Shown here: piece by piece, positions 1 through 7,436 of the stretch | How the letters are laid out: the number at the start of each line of letters is the position of its first letter | How positions within the stretch are numbered: position 1 is the first letter of the stretch | From: JAHIYU01 sp964476155 | GTDB lineage: Bacteria > Krumholzibacteriota > Krumholzibacteriia > LZORAL124-64-63 | Reading direction: 5' to 3' | Assembly (NCBI GenBank): GCA_964476155.1 | Contig: CAYYYS010000041.1 | Location: 1 to 23,666 of the forward strand | Length of the DNA: 23,666 nt | Position numbers and translations under genes: made by a program | The notes under the pieces: model-generated | Database searches by the model: none | Told to the model about the DNA's origin: nothing | The model's input: only the letters and a program-made list of their open reading frames with translations

Positions 1-1196
1 TAGGTCTCGTAGTAGAAAGGCGCCGCGGACGGCCAGGTGTCGGTCCCGTCCTCTTCGCCGGTGACGCTCACCCACCAGTCGACGACCACGTCGCGGAGCT
101 GGCCGGGGATCGTGGCGCCCCAGTCGTTGCCGCTCACGGGATAGGCGCCGACGGTGTTCCAGGCGCCGCCGTCGGCCCGGTAGCGGACGATCATCTCGTC
201 GGCTGCATTGGACGGCGGGGACAGCAGGGTGATGTCGATGGTTACGTCATCGTTCTCGTACTGGGCCGCGTCGGCCGGGGCCGCGGCAGTGACCACCGGA
301 GCCGCGAAGCGGGCCGCGCCGCTGACCGGCGGGTCCATAGTGCCGGTGACGCCCCAGGTGGTCGCCAGATTCTCGCTGGTCTCGTCGTGACCGCCGAGGC
401 CGTTGCCGCCGGTGGCGGTCTCGGTGCCCTCGTTGCTGTCAAGACGCTCGTTGGCTTCCAGGAAATCGCTGGCCGTCATGGGCGACTGGGTGCCCACTAC
501 GGTATCGGCCAGGTAGGTGCCGGGCGTCGTGTCGACATCGGGGCCGTCCACGGTCAGACCGGACTTGTCCATCCGCACGCCGGTATCGCCCCAGGTCAGA
601 TAATCCACATCCTGGACCAGGTCGGTCGCGCCGTCCCAGTGATAGAGGATGAGGGATTCATCGTCGTCAAGCCAACCCGTGCTCGGAGCGACATTGCCCG
701 TCGGGTTGCCCAGGCCTGCGGCGATGCCGCCGGGATGCGCCTCGACCAGGTCGGGCACGTCGTCGGGCGAGGCGCCGTCTTCGAAAAGCTCGAAGTCGGG
801 CAACATGCCGAACTGGGTCTGGAAGACGGCACTGCCCTCCAGCGCGACCACGATGGTCTCGCCCGCGGCCAGGGATGCGCCCGCGGGGAAGCGGGCATTG
901 AAGTCTCCGGTTGTGCCACCGCCTCCAGCGCCGTCGCCCTGGGCCAGTTCCCAATAGGGAGCGCCGGCAAAGGTCGCGTCAGTAAGGTAGTAGTCGGAAA
1001 GATCGACGGCGGCGGCGGTCGGATTGGTGATCGCCACATACTCGCTGCCGAATCCCGGATTGGGTCGCGCCATGACGACTACCTTGCTCATCAGCAAGTG
1101 GTCGGCCTGGGCCTGGGCGCCGGTGGCGACCAACCCGCAGGCAAGCAGGACGCCCATCAATCCGAGGGCACGCTTGGACCTGAGTTCTCTTAACAT
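1..1196 (-). CDS. Secreted lamin-tail-domain (LTD) protein, C-terminus beyond window edge
   Basis: The frame is open from an ATG at 1196-1194 to the window edge, giving about 398 residues with no stop, so the protein is truncated only by the window. An AAGGGAG-like ribosome site lies about 10 bases upstream. Residues 1-31 form a Sec signal peptide: basic start, hydrophobic core, and an AQA-type cleavage site. From about residue 32 a lamin-tail-like beta-sandwich follows (LLMSKVVV, then GSEYVAITNPT and VDLSDYYL). The middle is Asp/Gly/Thr-rich and contains a SPMTASDFLEAN stretch. The last 80 visible residues look like an Ig/FN3-type module (WGATIPGQLRD, WWVSVTGEEDG). In the family LTD modules act outside the cytoplasm, often on secreted nucleases or adhesins; no catalytic domain is visible here. 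A C-terminal sorting or anchor signal would lie outside the window. The extracellular location is well supported but the function is unknown. Confidence 0.85.
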   Translation of the reverse strand, partial: MLRELRSKRALGLMGVLLACGLVATGAQAQADHLLMSKVVVMARPNPGFGSEYVAITNPTAAAVDLSDYYLTDATFAGAPYWELAQGDGAGGGGTTGDFNARFPAGASLAAGETIVVALEGSAVFQTQFGMLPDFELFEDGASPDDVPDLVEAHPGGIAAGLGNPTGNVAPSTGWLDDDESLILYHWDGATDLVQDVDYLTWGDTGVRMDKSGLTVDGPDVDTTPGTYLADTVVGTQSPMTASDFLEANERLDSNEGTETATGGNGLGGHDETSENLATTWGVTGTMDPPVSGAARFAAPVVTAAAPADAAQYENDDVTIDITLLSPPSNAADEMIVRYRADGGAWNTVGAYPVSGNDWGATIPGQLRDVVVDWWVSVTGEEDGTDTWPSAAPFYYET

Positions 1197-1282
1197 CTGG
1201 TCTTACTCCCTTGCGGTGGGACGAATCAGGGGCTTCTACCCCGTTTAACAGTCTATTGGTACTGAGCGAAGTCGGGCCGCAT

Positions 1283-1311
1283 ACAATACCTCACGGCCCC
1301 AAGGCAGGCAA
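1283..1311 (-). promoter_or_regulatory. Candidate sigma70-like promoter for the LTD protein
   Basis: On the minus strand TTGCCT (1306-1311) and TATTGT (1283-1288) are separated by exactly 17 bases and lie about 87 bases upstream of the LTD start. Each box matches consensus at 4 of 6 positions, so support is modest. It is the best-spaced pair I found in the 195-bp gap. Confidence 0.3.
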
Positions 1312-1391
1312 CCGTGTATATTGCGTCTTTTTCGACCCGTGGAAAGACATCCAGGGCATCGTCACAAGTATATGTATGAGGGGAAACGGGC

Positions 1392-2570
1392 TCAGTCCAG
1401 GGACAATGCCGCACCGAACGTCATAAAGAAGACGAGACTCAATTCCGGATCACCGAACGACCAGTCGAAGACCCCGGTCACATTGACCGCGGTCCAGACG
1501 CCCAGGGCGGCCACGAGCCAGACCCGTCTCCAGGGCGGTCCCCGTCCGATCACGCCGCCGAACAGCCGGAAACGTCGCCATAGGCGGAACACGAGGGCGA
1601 TCAGGAACCACAGCCCCAGAACGAGGCCGGGGATTCCCCAGATCACGGCCATCATGATGGTGTTCGAGTGGAAATGGGACAGCCGGATTGCACGCCCCTT
1701 GTTGCCCGGGTAGTAAAGTTCCGGACAGAATTCCTTGAGGCTACAGTCTCCCACACCGGTGACGGGATTCGCCTTGATCAGGTCCACGCCGGCGTCCCAC
1801 ATCTGGAAACGCTGCACGTTGGTCCGGAACTTGGGATCGACGATGGTCTTGAGCCGCTCACGAAACACTTCGGGCCCCAGCGTGAAAAACAGCACGCCGG
1901 CCGCGGCCAGAATAAGCACCAGGCGCTTGCGCCGCAGGGCCAGCACGACGACCGCGCCCGCCGCGAATCCCAGCCACGCGCTGCGGCTCTGGGTCAGCAC
2001 GAGCGCCGCCAGCATGGGCAGAAGCGCCCCGGCCGCCAGACCACGAGGCCAACGACCCCGGCCGTGAAGAACCAGGGCCAGGGCGATCAGGGCCGCCGAC
2101 ATGACCAGCCAGCTACCGGTAATAATGCTGTGTTGCATCATGGAGATGCGATGGGCGAAGTCGTCGCGTAGCCAGGATTGGGTCACGATCGTGTACACGC
2201 AATTGAAGACGGCGCCGACAAGCAGCGCGGCCAGCAACACGGCGCGCCGCCCCTCCCCGCGCACGTACCAGGCGCAGAGCCACAGGGCGGAAAACAGATA
2301 GAACCGCTTGGCGAGAATGAGACTACCGCCGGGATCGGTGGAGAAGGGAATCATCAACAGGGCCCAGCCAATAAATAACAGTCCGGGCAATTCGACACCG
2401 GTTGCGCCGGGTCGATCCCGGCGCAGGGCGATCCGGACCAGGGCGATCAACAGGGCCAGGCCCAGCAGGATCTGACTGATCGCCACCGACATCTGGGAGG
2501 CGAGCGCCGTCAGGGCCAGGGCGCCGAAGACGGGGCCGTCACCGCGGGATATGTCACGCCAGAGCGTCAC
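1392..2570 (-). CDS. O-antigen ligase / Wzy-type polymerase-like membrane protein
   Basis: This 392-residue polytopic protein starts at GTG (2570-2568) behind AAAGGAG. About ten to twelve hydrophobic segments surround one large loop at roughly residues 235-300. That loop and its flanks carry the Wzy_C/WaaL signatures: TQSRSAWLG at 193-201 (the conserved Arg-containing helix), RFQMW at 254-258, NPVTGVGD at 268-275, and HFHSN at 299-303 followed by a Gly-Ile-Pro-Gly turn. In this superfamily the enzymes act in the inner membrane on the periplasmic side. They either transfer undecaprenyl-linked glycan to lipid A core or protein, or polymerise the repeat units; sequence alone does not separate these roles. 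It lies just downstream of the mrp terminator and 195 bp upstream of the LTD gene. Its family is confident; its substrate is not. Confidence 0.82.
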   Translation of the reverse strand: MTLWRDISRGDGPVFGALALTALASQMSVAISQILLGLALLIALVRIALRRDRPGATGVELPGLLFIGWALLMIPFSTDPGGSLILAKRFYLFSALWLCAWYVRGEGRRAVLLAALLVGAVFNCVYTIVTQSWLRDDFAHRISMMQHSIITGSWLVMSAALIALALVLHGRGRWPRGLAAGALLPMLAALVLTQSRSAWLGFAAGAVVVLALRRKRLVLILAAAGVLFFTLGPEVFRERLKTIVDPKFRTNVQRFQMWDAGVDLIKANPVTGVGDCSLKEFCPELYYPGNKGRAIRLSHFHSNTIMMAVIWGIPGLVLGLWFLIALVFRLWRRFRLFGGVIGRGPPWRRVWLVAALGVWTAVNVTGVFDWSFGDPELSLVFFMTFGAALSLD

Positions 2571-2591
2571 CGATCTCCTTTGGGGAGTACG

Positions 2592-2624
2592 AAAAAGGGA
2601 CCACCCCAGGAGGGTGATCCCTTT
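2592..2624 (-). terminator. Intrinsic terminator downstream of mrp
   Basis: A stem of 12 pairs with one mismatch (arms 2594-2606 and 2612-2624, 5-base loop) is followed on the minus strand by a run of five T (2592-2596 as A on the plus strand). It begins 16 bases after the mrp stop, so it insulates mrp from the O-antigen ligase gene. Confidence 0.8.
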
Positions 2625-2639
2625 GCGCTATTATGGCAA

Positions 2640-3710
2640 CTATAGACTGACCGCGGCGGACACTTTGTCGGCCAGACCGAGGAACGCGGTCCGCGACGGA
2701 CTGTTGCCGGCCTCAACCACGGGCTTGCCCGTGTCGCCGCCCTCACGGGTGCCGGGATCCAGCGGGATCTCGCCCAGCAACGGCATGTCGAACTGCTTGG
2801 CGACGGTCGCGCCGCCGCCCTTGCCGAAGATGTAGTAGGCCTTGTCGTTGTCCGGGCAATGGAAGTAGCTCATGTTCTCCACCACGCCGACCACCGGCGT
2901 ATCCACGTGGCTGAACATCTGGATGCCGCGGCGCACGTCGCTCAGGGCGAGCTCCTGGGGCGTGGTCACCATGACCACGCCGTCCACGGGTACCTGCTGG
3001 ACCAGGGTGAGCTGGGCGTCGCCGGTGCCGGGCGGCATGTCGACGACCAGATAGTCCAGCTCGGTCCACATGACGTCTTTCAGGAACTGTCGCACGGCCG
3101 CCATGACCATCGGGCCGCGCCAGATGACGGCCTGGCCCTCGGGGACCAGCATGCCCATCGACACGCACTGCAGGCCGTGGGAGACGACCGGCGTGATGCC
3201 CTGGCCCTCGACGGCCACCGGCGTATCCTTCGTGCCGAGCATGGTGGGCAGCGAGGGGCCGTAGATGTCGGCGTCCATCAGGCCGACCTTGAAACCCTGG
3301 GCCTTCAGCGCCAGCGCCAGATTGACCGCGACGGTCGATTTGCCGACACCGCCCTTGCCGCTGGCCACGGCGACGATACGCTTGACGCCGGGCAGGGCTT
3401 CGCGATCCTGCCAGGGGTCGGGGTTTCCCTGGCCGTGGCCGTGCCCTTTGGGAGCCTCGGGCTCGTCCACCTCGAAGTTCATCTTTTTCACCGCGGGCAT
3501 GGCGGCCAGCACCTTGCCGGCGGCCTGAATGACGCCTTGTATGGTCTCATCCTTTTCGGACGTGCGCTTGATGACGACGGTCACGTTGCCGCCGTCGACG
3601 GTGATGTCGCCCACGAGATTGATCTTGACGATATCCACCGAGGTGCCGGGCACGAGCGCATTGCGCAACGCGTCGAGTACGATCTCGGGGGTCAAATTCT
3701 GATCGGACAC
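2640..3710 (-). CDS. mrp: Mrp/ApbC-family iron-sulfur cluster carrier P-loop ATPase
   Basis: The product has 356 residues. I chose the GTG start at 3710-3708 because GGAGG sits 7 bases upstream; the frame runs further upstream but that part overlaps the divergent glycosyltransferase. Residues about 6-82 form a MIP18/DUF59-like N-terminal domain, followed by a His/Gly-rich linker (88-96) and the ParA/MinD-type ATPase domain. The deviant Walker A GKGGVGKS is at 118-125, MDADIYGPS at 145-153, and DMPPGTGDAQLT at 224-235. Family members bind and transfer Fe-S clusters in the cytoplasm. The usual C-x-x-C near residue 285 is reduced to a single Cys (HCPDNDK), so cluster binding may differ. It is monocistronic, with a terminator directly downstream. 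Confidence 0.92.
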   Translation of the reverse strand: MSDQNLTPEIVLDALRNALVPGTSVDIVKINLVGDITVDGGNVTVVIKRTSEKDETIQGVIQAAGKVLAAMPAVKKMNFEVDEPEAPKGHGHGQGNPDPWQDREALPGVKRIVAVASGKGGVGKSTVAVNLALALKAQGFKVGLMDADIYGPSLPTMLGTKDTPVAVEGQGITPVVSHGLQCVSMGMLVPEGQAVIWRGPMVMAAVRQFLKDVMWTELDYLVVDMPPGTGDAQLTLVQQVPVDGVVMVTTPQELALSDVRRGIQMFSHVDTPVVGVVENMSYFHCPDNDKAYYIFGKGGGATVAKQFDMPLLGEIPLDPGTREGGDTGKPVVEAGNSPSRTAFLGLADKVSAAVSL

Positions 3711-3792
3711 TGGGGTGCCTCCATAGTATGGTTGACCTAGCCCATTCATGAATAATCCGGGCTGGCGCGGGCTCCCGCGCGGGAAGGATGCC

Positions 3793-4566
3793 ATGCGAAA
3801 GCTAACGGCAGTGATGATTGTCCGCAACGAGGAACATGTCCTGCCCGGTTGCCTGGACAGCCTGGCCGGGGTGGCGGACGCGCTCGTGGTGGTCGATACC
3901 GGGAGTGAAGACGGGACGCTCGCTCTGCTCGCGGGCGAGGCCGAGCGCGGCCGGTTCGAGCGTGTCGAAGTCGCGCGGCATCCCTTCGATGGGTTCGGGC
4001 CCTCGCGTCGCCGGGCGCTCAAGCTGGCGGACACCGATTGGATCCTTTGGATCGATGCCGACGAGCGACTCTCCCCCACGCTGCGCCGCGAGCTGAGTCT
4101 CAACCTCGACGACGGCTCGATCGAAGCCAACGACTTGTGGCGCATCCCCTTCGACACCTACGTTCTGGGCCGTCTGATGACCGCCCGCGAACTGGCCGGC
4201 CAGCGACACGTGCGTTTATTCCGTCGCGGGCGCGCCGACTTCACCCCCTCGGCGGTACACGAGGGCCTGGCCCCCGCCCCCGACGCCACGATCGGTTATC
4301 TTACAGCGCCCATCACCCACCACACCATGACGTCCTGGAACGACTACATGCATAAGGCCTTGTTTTACGCCCGACTGGAAGCAGGCACACGCTCGCGCCT
4401 CTATGCGGCGGTGCACCTGCCCATCGCTTTTCTCGCCACATTCTGGCGGCAGTATGTGTGGCGGGGGCTCTGGCGGGACGGCTGGCCGGGGTTCGTTTGG
4501 GCCTTCACTTCGGGCGTGGGAACCAAGATGCGGGACTGGTGGACGCTGACCAAGAGGCGAGACTGA
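3793..4566 (+). CDS. Glycosyltransferase family 2, WaaE/KdtX-like
   Basis: The product has 257 residues. The ATG at 3793 is preceded by GGGAAGG with 5-base spacing; an in-frame ATG at 3748 lacks a ribosome site and would add an atypical N-terminus. The GT-A fold motifs are VMIVRNEEHVLPGCLDSL (7-24), VVDTGSEDGT (33-42) and WIDADERLSP (86-95), where DAD is the metal/nucleotide-sugar motif. The arrangement resembles WaaE-type LPS core beta-glucosyltransferases. The C-terminal third is aromatic-rich and amphipathic (FWRQYVWRGLWRDGWPG), consistent with inner-face membrane association. It is divergent from mrp with an 82-bp gap. A GC-rich inverted repeat (3765-3771/3774-3780) sits just before its ribosome site. 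The acceptor is unknown; nearby O-antigen ligase suggests LPS or surface glycan. Confidence 0.85.
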   Translation: MRKLTAVMIVRNEEHVLPGCLDSLAGVADALVVVDTGSEDGTLALLAGEAERGRFERVEVARHPFDGFGPSRRRALKLADTDWILWIDADERLSPTLRRELSLNLDDGSIEANDLWRIPFDTYVLGRLMTARELAGQRHVRLFRRGRADFTPSAVHEGLAPAPDATIGYLTAPITHHTMTSWNDYMHKALFYARLEAGTRSRLYAAVHLPIAFLATFWRQYVWRGLWRDGWPGFVWAFTSGVGTKMRDWWTLTKRRD

Positions 4567-4623
4567 ACGAGATGGAAGTGGTTTGTTACCGGATCCCCGA
4601 CTAGCAGGGTTATCCACACCCAC

Positions 4624-4647
4624 GGTACCACGTGGTACCCCATTTTT
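4624..4647 (+). terminator. Probable intrinsic terminator after the family 2 glycosyltransferase
   Basis: A perfect 16-bp palindrome (4624-4639; GGTACC arms, ACGT loop) is followed three bases later by five T (4643-4647), 57 bases after the glycosyltransferase stop. The spacer between stem and T run weakens it as a classical terminator. Confidence 0.5.
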
Positions 4648-4707
4648 GATGTGGGGTGCTGCCCGCGGCCACCAGGTGACCATAGTTTTTATGTAAGCGA
4701 TTGCCCA

Positions 4708-4725
4708 CATCACCCCGGGGTGATG
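4708..4725. repeat. Perfect 18-bp palindrome between convergent genes
   Basis: CATCACCCC is followed immediately by its reverse complement GGGGTGATG. It lies 22 bases beyond the stop of the minus-strand acetyltransferase. It could form a CATCACC/GGTGATG hairpin with a CCGG loop and act as an RNA 3' end without a T run, or serve as a protein-binding site. Confidence 0.6.
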
Positions 4726-4746
4726 CGGCCTATGCTGGCCAGATAA

Positions 4747-5259
4747 TCAAGCCATCGCGTCGAATTCGGGCCGGTACTTGACCGTCCCCGCAACACCCTG
4801 CATGGCGTCCTGGTCATAGACGATGGCCATGAAAGCCTCGCCCGGCACGTCTTCCCACTGACAGACCAGTCCGAGCCGCGAGGCGATATCGAAACCGAAG
4901 CGAGGGTAGTAGCCGGGGTGCCCCAGCACGATCACGAACGGACAGCTACGCTGCTGGAGCAGGCTGAGACCGTACTCGACCAGTTGCCCGCCGATGCCCT
5001 CCCGTTGCCGCACCGGCGCCACCGTCAGGGGCGCGAGCCCCATGCCGACGATCGGCTCGCCCTCCACCTCGATCGTGGCGGGCGTGAACAGGATATGACC
5101 GACCACCTGACCGCCGTCATCGGCCACGAAGGACAAGGCGTCCGGGCAGGTCAGGCGCAGCTTGTCGACCAGGTTCGCCTCGTCCGGCTGCGCGAAGGCC
5201 AGTTCGGTGATCAGCCGAATGGCGGGGATGTCGTCGGGGGTTTCGGGTCTGATCAACAT
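4747..5259 (-). CDS. YhbS-like GNAT N-acetyltransferase
   Basis: The product has 170 residues from the ATG at 5259-5257, with TTTGGAG about 5 bases upstream. It shows a single GNAT fold: RPETPDDIPAIRLI at the N-terminus, a beta4 strand LAPLTVAP (75-82), and the acetyl-CoA pyrophosphate loop RQREGIGG (84-91). The signature GHPGYYPRFGF at 113-123 is characteristic of the COG3153/YhbS group. Members use acetyl-CoA to acetylate small amines or proteins in the cytoplasm; the substrate cannot be read from sequence. The length is normal for the group. It lies 148 bp downstream of the beta-propeller gene on the same strand, so co-transcription is possible but not shown. Confidence 0.88.
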   Translation of the reverse strand: MLIRPETPDDIPAIRLITELAFAQPDEANLVDKLRLTCPDALSFVADDGGQVVGHILFTPATIEVEGEPIVGMGLAPLTVAPVRQREGIGGQLVEYGLSLLQQRSCPFVIVLGHPGYYPRFGFDIASRLGLVCQWEDVPGEAFMAIVYDQDAMQGVAGTVKYRPEFDAMA

Positions 5260-5407
5260 GGCTACTCCAAATCTACCGGTCGTCTCTACTCCAGGATCAC
5301 TGCTAACACACGGTATCAATTGTTGATTCCCGTCTTTGGGTCAAGACCCCAGACAAGCACGATCGGGAGTATCGTGTCCACAAACAGATCGAGTACGACA
5401 TTGCGTG

Positions 5408-6631
5408 CTATGCTTCAGTGAGCAGAAAAACGGCTGACTCCAGATCCTCGTCCCGCTCCTCCTCGTCTTCCTCGCCCTCACCATACAGATGGTGGTTCCG
5501 GATCAGGATGAATCGACCGTCTGCCAGGAAGCATAGCTTGTCGACGGCTGGATCGCCCGGCGCGATCAGGACGATCTCCCGCAGCAGCTCGCCCCGGGGG
5601 CTGAACTCGTCGTAACGTCCGAACACGCCCGGGGCTTCGGGGGCCATGGGCGTGCGCTCGACCCAGAGACAGCCGTCAGGGCGACAATGGACGCCCACGA
5701 GGACGGGCTTGGTCTCGCAGGGTTCGAAGGTGAACGGAGCCACGGAGTGTTCGGTGATGAGGTCCTGTTTTTCCGCATCGGTCCTGCGTGGTCCATCGAT
5801 ATCATTTTCCAGACGCAGGCCTGAGCCGTCGGCGCGACGCACCACAACCAGGTAGCGGTCGCGTTCGGGCAGATAGACCATGGTGCCGTCGGCGCCCATA
5901 TCGAAGCGGGGTGTCGCATAGGGCTCGTAGTTGTCGAGCTCGTGGTGCGCGGTGTCTTCGAAACTGCCGACGACGGTATGGTCGCCCAGCAGGGCTGAGA
6001 TCCGGCCCGTGTCATCGAGTTGTATCAACCGACTTATAGTCGTGTACTCGGGTGGGGCAACACGCATCATCTGGTAGCCGACCATGATCCGGTCCCCCGC
6101 CACGCACAATCCGCGCGCGGTCGGAAATTCACCGGTTTCCTTCTGGTTGGCGGGATACCAGGTCGCCACGGGATCGCTCGACGCGTTCCAGACCAGGATC
6201 CGGCCTCGTCCGCCGAAATTGTACGAGCCAGGGTCGGTCCCTTCGATAATGAGTATGCGACCATCGGGCAATTCGGCCACATCCTGCGAGGCGTTTGTCT
6301 CGCCCGGCCCCTCGCCACTACGACCGCACGTACGCAGGTACCGTCCGTGCCTATCGAGGACGAAGACCTGGTCAAGCTGCCGATCCAACAGCAACACGCG
6401 CCCATCGGCGCCCGCAGCCACGTTGTGGACACGACCGACCAGGATCTCGGAGTCCTCACCACACGCGAAACGCCATTGGTTCTCGAGCAGGATCGTATCG
6501 GTGTGCGATACCGACACCGGCACTTCGATTACGGGCAATGGGCCGTAGTCCGTCAAGTCGATGGCGCCAGCGGGTAGATCGTGTGCGCAGGCCGACGACG
6601 ACAGGAGTATGACAAGGAGTAACGTGAACAT
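5408..6631 (-). CDS. Exported 6-bladed beta-propeller (NHL-like) protein
   Basis: The product has 407 residues from the ATG at 6631-6629, preceded by GGGGG at 7 bases; an in-frame GTG at 6694 has no ribosome site. Residues 1-17 are a signal peptide with probable signal-peptidase I cleavage after ACA (there is no good lipobox). The body has repeated propeller blades. The clearest is residues 68-110: VHNVAAGADGRVLLLD, then VFVLDRHGRYLRTCG and RSGEGPGE, a hallmark of the 6-bladed family common in FCB and environmental bacteria. Other blades follow the same DG-R-I pattern. The C-terminus has an unusual Glu/Asp cluster (GEGEEDEEERDEDLES). These proteins are usually periplasmic or secreted ligand-binding scaffolds with no known catalytic role. 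Function here is unknown. Confidence 0.8.
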   Translation of the reverse strand: MFTLLLVILLSSSACAHDLPAGAIDLTDYGPLPVIEVPVSVSHTDTILLENQWRFACGEDSEILVGRVHNVAAGADGRVLLLDRQLDQVFVLDRHGRYLRTCGRSGEGPGETNASQDVAELPDGRILIIEGTDPGSYNFGGRGRILVWNASSDPVATWYPANQKETGEFPTARGLCVAGDRIMVGYQMMRVAPPEYTTISRLIQLDDTGRISALLGDHTVVGSFEDTAHHELDNYEPYATPRFDMGADGTMVYLPERDRYLVVVRRADGSGLRLENDIDGPRRTDAEKQDLITEHSVAPFTFEPCETKPVLVGVHCRPDGCLWVERTPMAPEAPGVFGRYDEFSPRGELLREIVLIAPGDPAVDKLCFLADGRFILIRNHHLYGEGEEDEEERDEDLESAVFLLTEA

Positions 6632-6845
6632 AATAAAACCCCCAATAAGATACAGATACGACCACGCAGGATCGAGAGGCCGATGGATAGTCACCGAAAA
6701 ACGTATCCCGCACTACACTCGTGATTGTACCTGATTGCCCACATCACACATAGACTTGCATTGGGAATGCCGACAATCAGGATAACTCCCTAGTATAATA
6801 ATAGGTTATAACATCCCCCCAGCATGCGCATGAATTAACTACTGC

Positions 6846-6868
6846 ATATTCGCATATTTCTCGAATAT
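6846..6868. promoter_or_regulatory. Inverted repeat, candidate operator upstream of lrp
   Basis: ATATTCG (6846-6852) and CGAATAT (6862-6868) are perfect inverted arms separated by 9 bases, ending three bases before the -35 box at 6872. A direct repeat GCATATT (6844-6850 and 6852-6858) overlaps the left arm. Lrp/AsnC proteins favour AT-rich imperfect palindromes and often autoregulate, so this is a plausible binding site (inference). Confidence 0.45.
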
Positions 6869-6871
6869 CTA

Positions 6872-6900
6872 TCGACATTCAAATGCCTATGCGGTACAAT
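6872..6900 (+). promoter_or_regulatory. Sigma70-like promoter of the lrp-thr operon
   Basis: TCGACA (6872-6877) and TACAAT (6895-6900) are separated by exactly 17 bases. Each matches consensus at 5 of 6 positions. The predicted start near 6907 gives a 5' leader of about 46 bases before the lrp ATG. It is the best promoter in the window. Confidence 0.7.
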
Positions 6901-6952
6901 ATTCCCGTTCACACCTCTACTACACAATGAAATCCGCTCGAAAGCGAGTATC

Positions 6953-7435
6953 ATGGACGCGATAGACAACAAGATCATAAAGCTGCTCCAGGCAAACGCG
7001 CGCATCACGAACGTGGAACTGGCCAAGGCCAACAACATGGCCCCGTCGTCCATGCTCGACCGTGTGCGGCGCCTGGAGGAACGCGGCATCATCAAGGGCT
7101 ACACGACACTGCTCGACCCGCAGAAGATCGGCGTGGGCGTGGAAGCGATCGTCATGATCTGTCTGGGGCGCCACCAGGAGCGCTCCATCGACACTTTCGA
7201 GGACAACGTGCGCTCGATTCCCGAGGTGCGGGCCTGCTGGCACGTAGCCGGCCGTTACGACTACGCACTACTGGTGGCCGTGCGCGACATAGAGCATCTG
7301 GGCGACCTGATCAAGCACGAGCTGTCGTCCATTCCCGGCATCGAGAAACAAGAGACATTCCTGACCCTGGCGACGGTCAAAGAGGACCGCGGCATCGCCA
7401 TACCCACTCCCGAACTACAGAAGGAAGAGGCCTGA
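6953..7435 (+). CDS. Lrp/AsnC-family transcriptional regulator
   Basis: The product has 160 residues. The N-terminal winged HTH spans about residues 1-60 (DNKIIKLLQANARIT, then APSSMLDRVRRLEERGIIKGY). The C-terminal RAM/AsnC ligand-binding domain spans about 63-145, with the typical WHVAGRYDYALLVAV core at 96-110. Members form octamers or higher assemblies and respond to amino acids. The gene opens a four-gene cluster with a PLP enzyme, thrC and a putative homoserine kinase, and its stop is one base before the next ATG. It therefore probably senses an amino acid of the aspartate family and controls this operon, with autoregulation suggested by the inverted repeat at its promoter. The ribosome site is weak (AAGCGAG) and lies in a small potential hairpin. 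Confidence 0.92.
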   Translation: MDAIDNKIIKLLQANARITNVELAKANNMAPSSMLDRVRRLEERGIIKGYTTLLDPQKIGVGVEAIVMICLGRHQERSIDTFEDNVRSIPEVRACWHVAGRYDYALLVAVRDIEHLGDLIKHELSSIPGIEKQETFLTLATVKEDRGIAIPTPELQKEEA

Positions 7436-7436
7436 C

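Larger units (their letters stand above)
6632..6952. other. 321-bp AT-rich divergent regulatory region
   Basis: There is no coding sequence here. Positions about 6770-6920 are far more AT-rich than the surroundings. The region holds the lrp promoter and inverted repeat described separately. It also holds a second plus-strand candidate with a consensus -10 (CCGACA 6770-6775, 18-base spacer, TATAAT 6794-6799). On the minus strand TACAAT (6724-6729) could serve the beta-propeller gene, but I see no convincing -35 for it. Confidence 0.6.

Noticed and set aside
387..1193. Long plus-strand frame antisense to the LTD gene
   Set aside because: High-GC shadow frame with no domain; the minus strand has signal peptide, ribosome site and LTD similarity.
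2859..3740. 293-codon plus-strand frame antisense to mrp
   Set aside because: His/Asp/Gly-rich composition typical of antisense translation of a GC-rich gene; no recognisable domain.
3727..3755. Plus-strand promoter TTGACC/TAATCC in the mrp-glycosyltransferase gap
   Set aside because: The spacer is 15 bases, short for sigma70, and the -10 match is poor.
2640..4157. A longer Mrp reading frame starting far upstream of 3710
   Set aside because: The extension overlaps the divergent glycosyltransferase, is Ser/Arg-rich without Mrp similarity, and the GTG at 3710 has a good ribosome site.
5358..5376. Terminator after the beta-propeller gene (CACGAT...ATCGTG hairpin)
   Set aside because: The stem is only 6 pairs with a 7-base loop and no T run on the minus strand.
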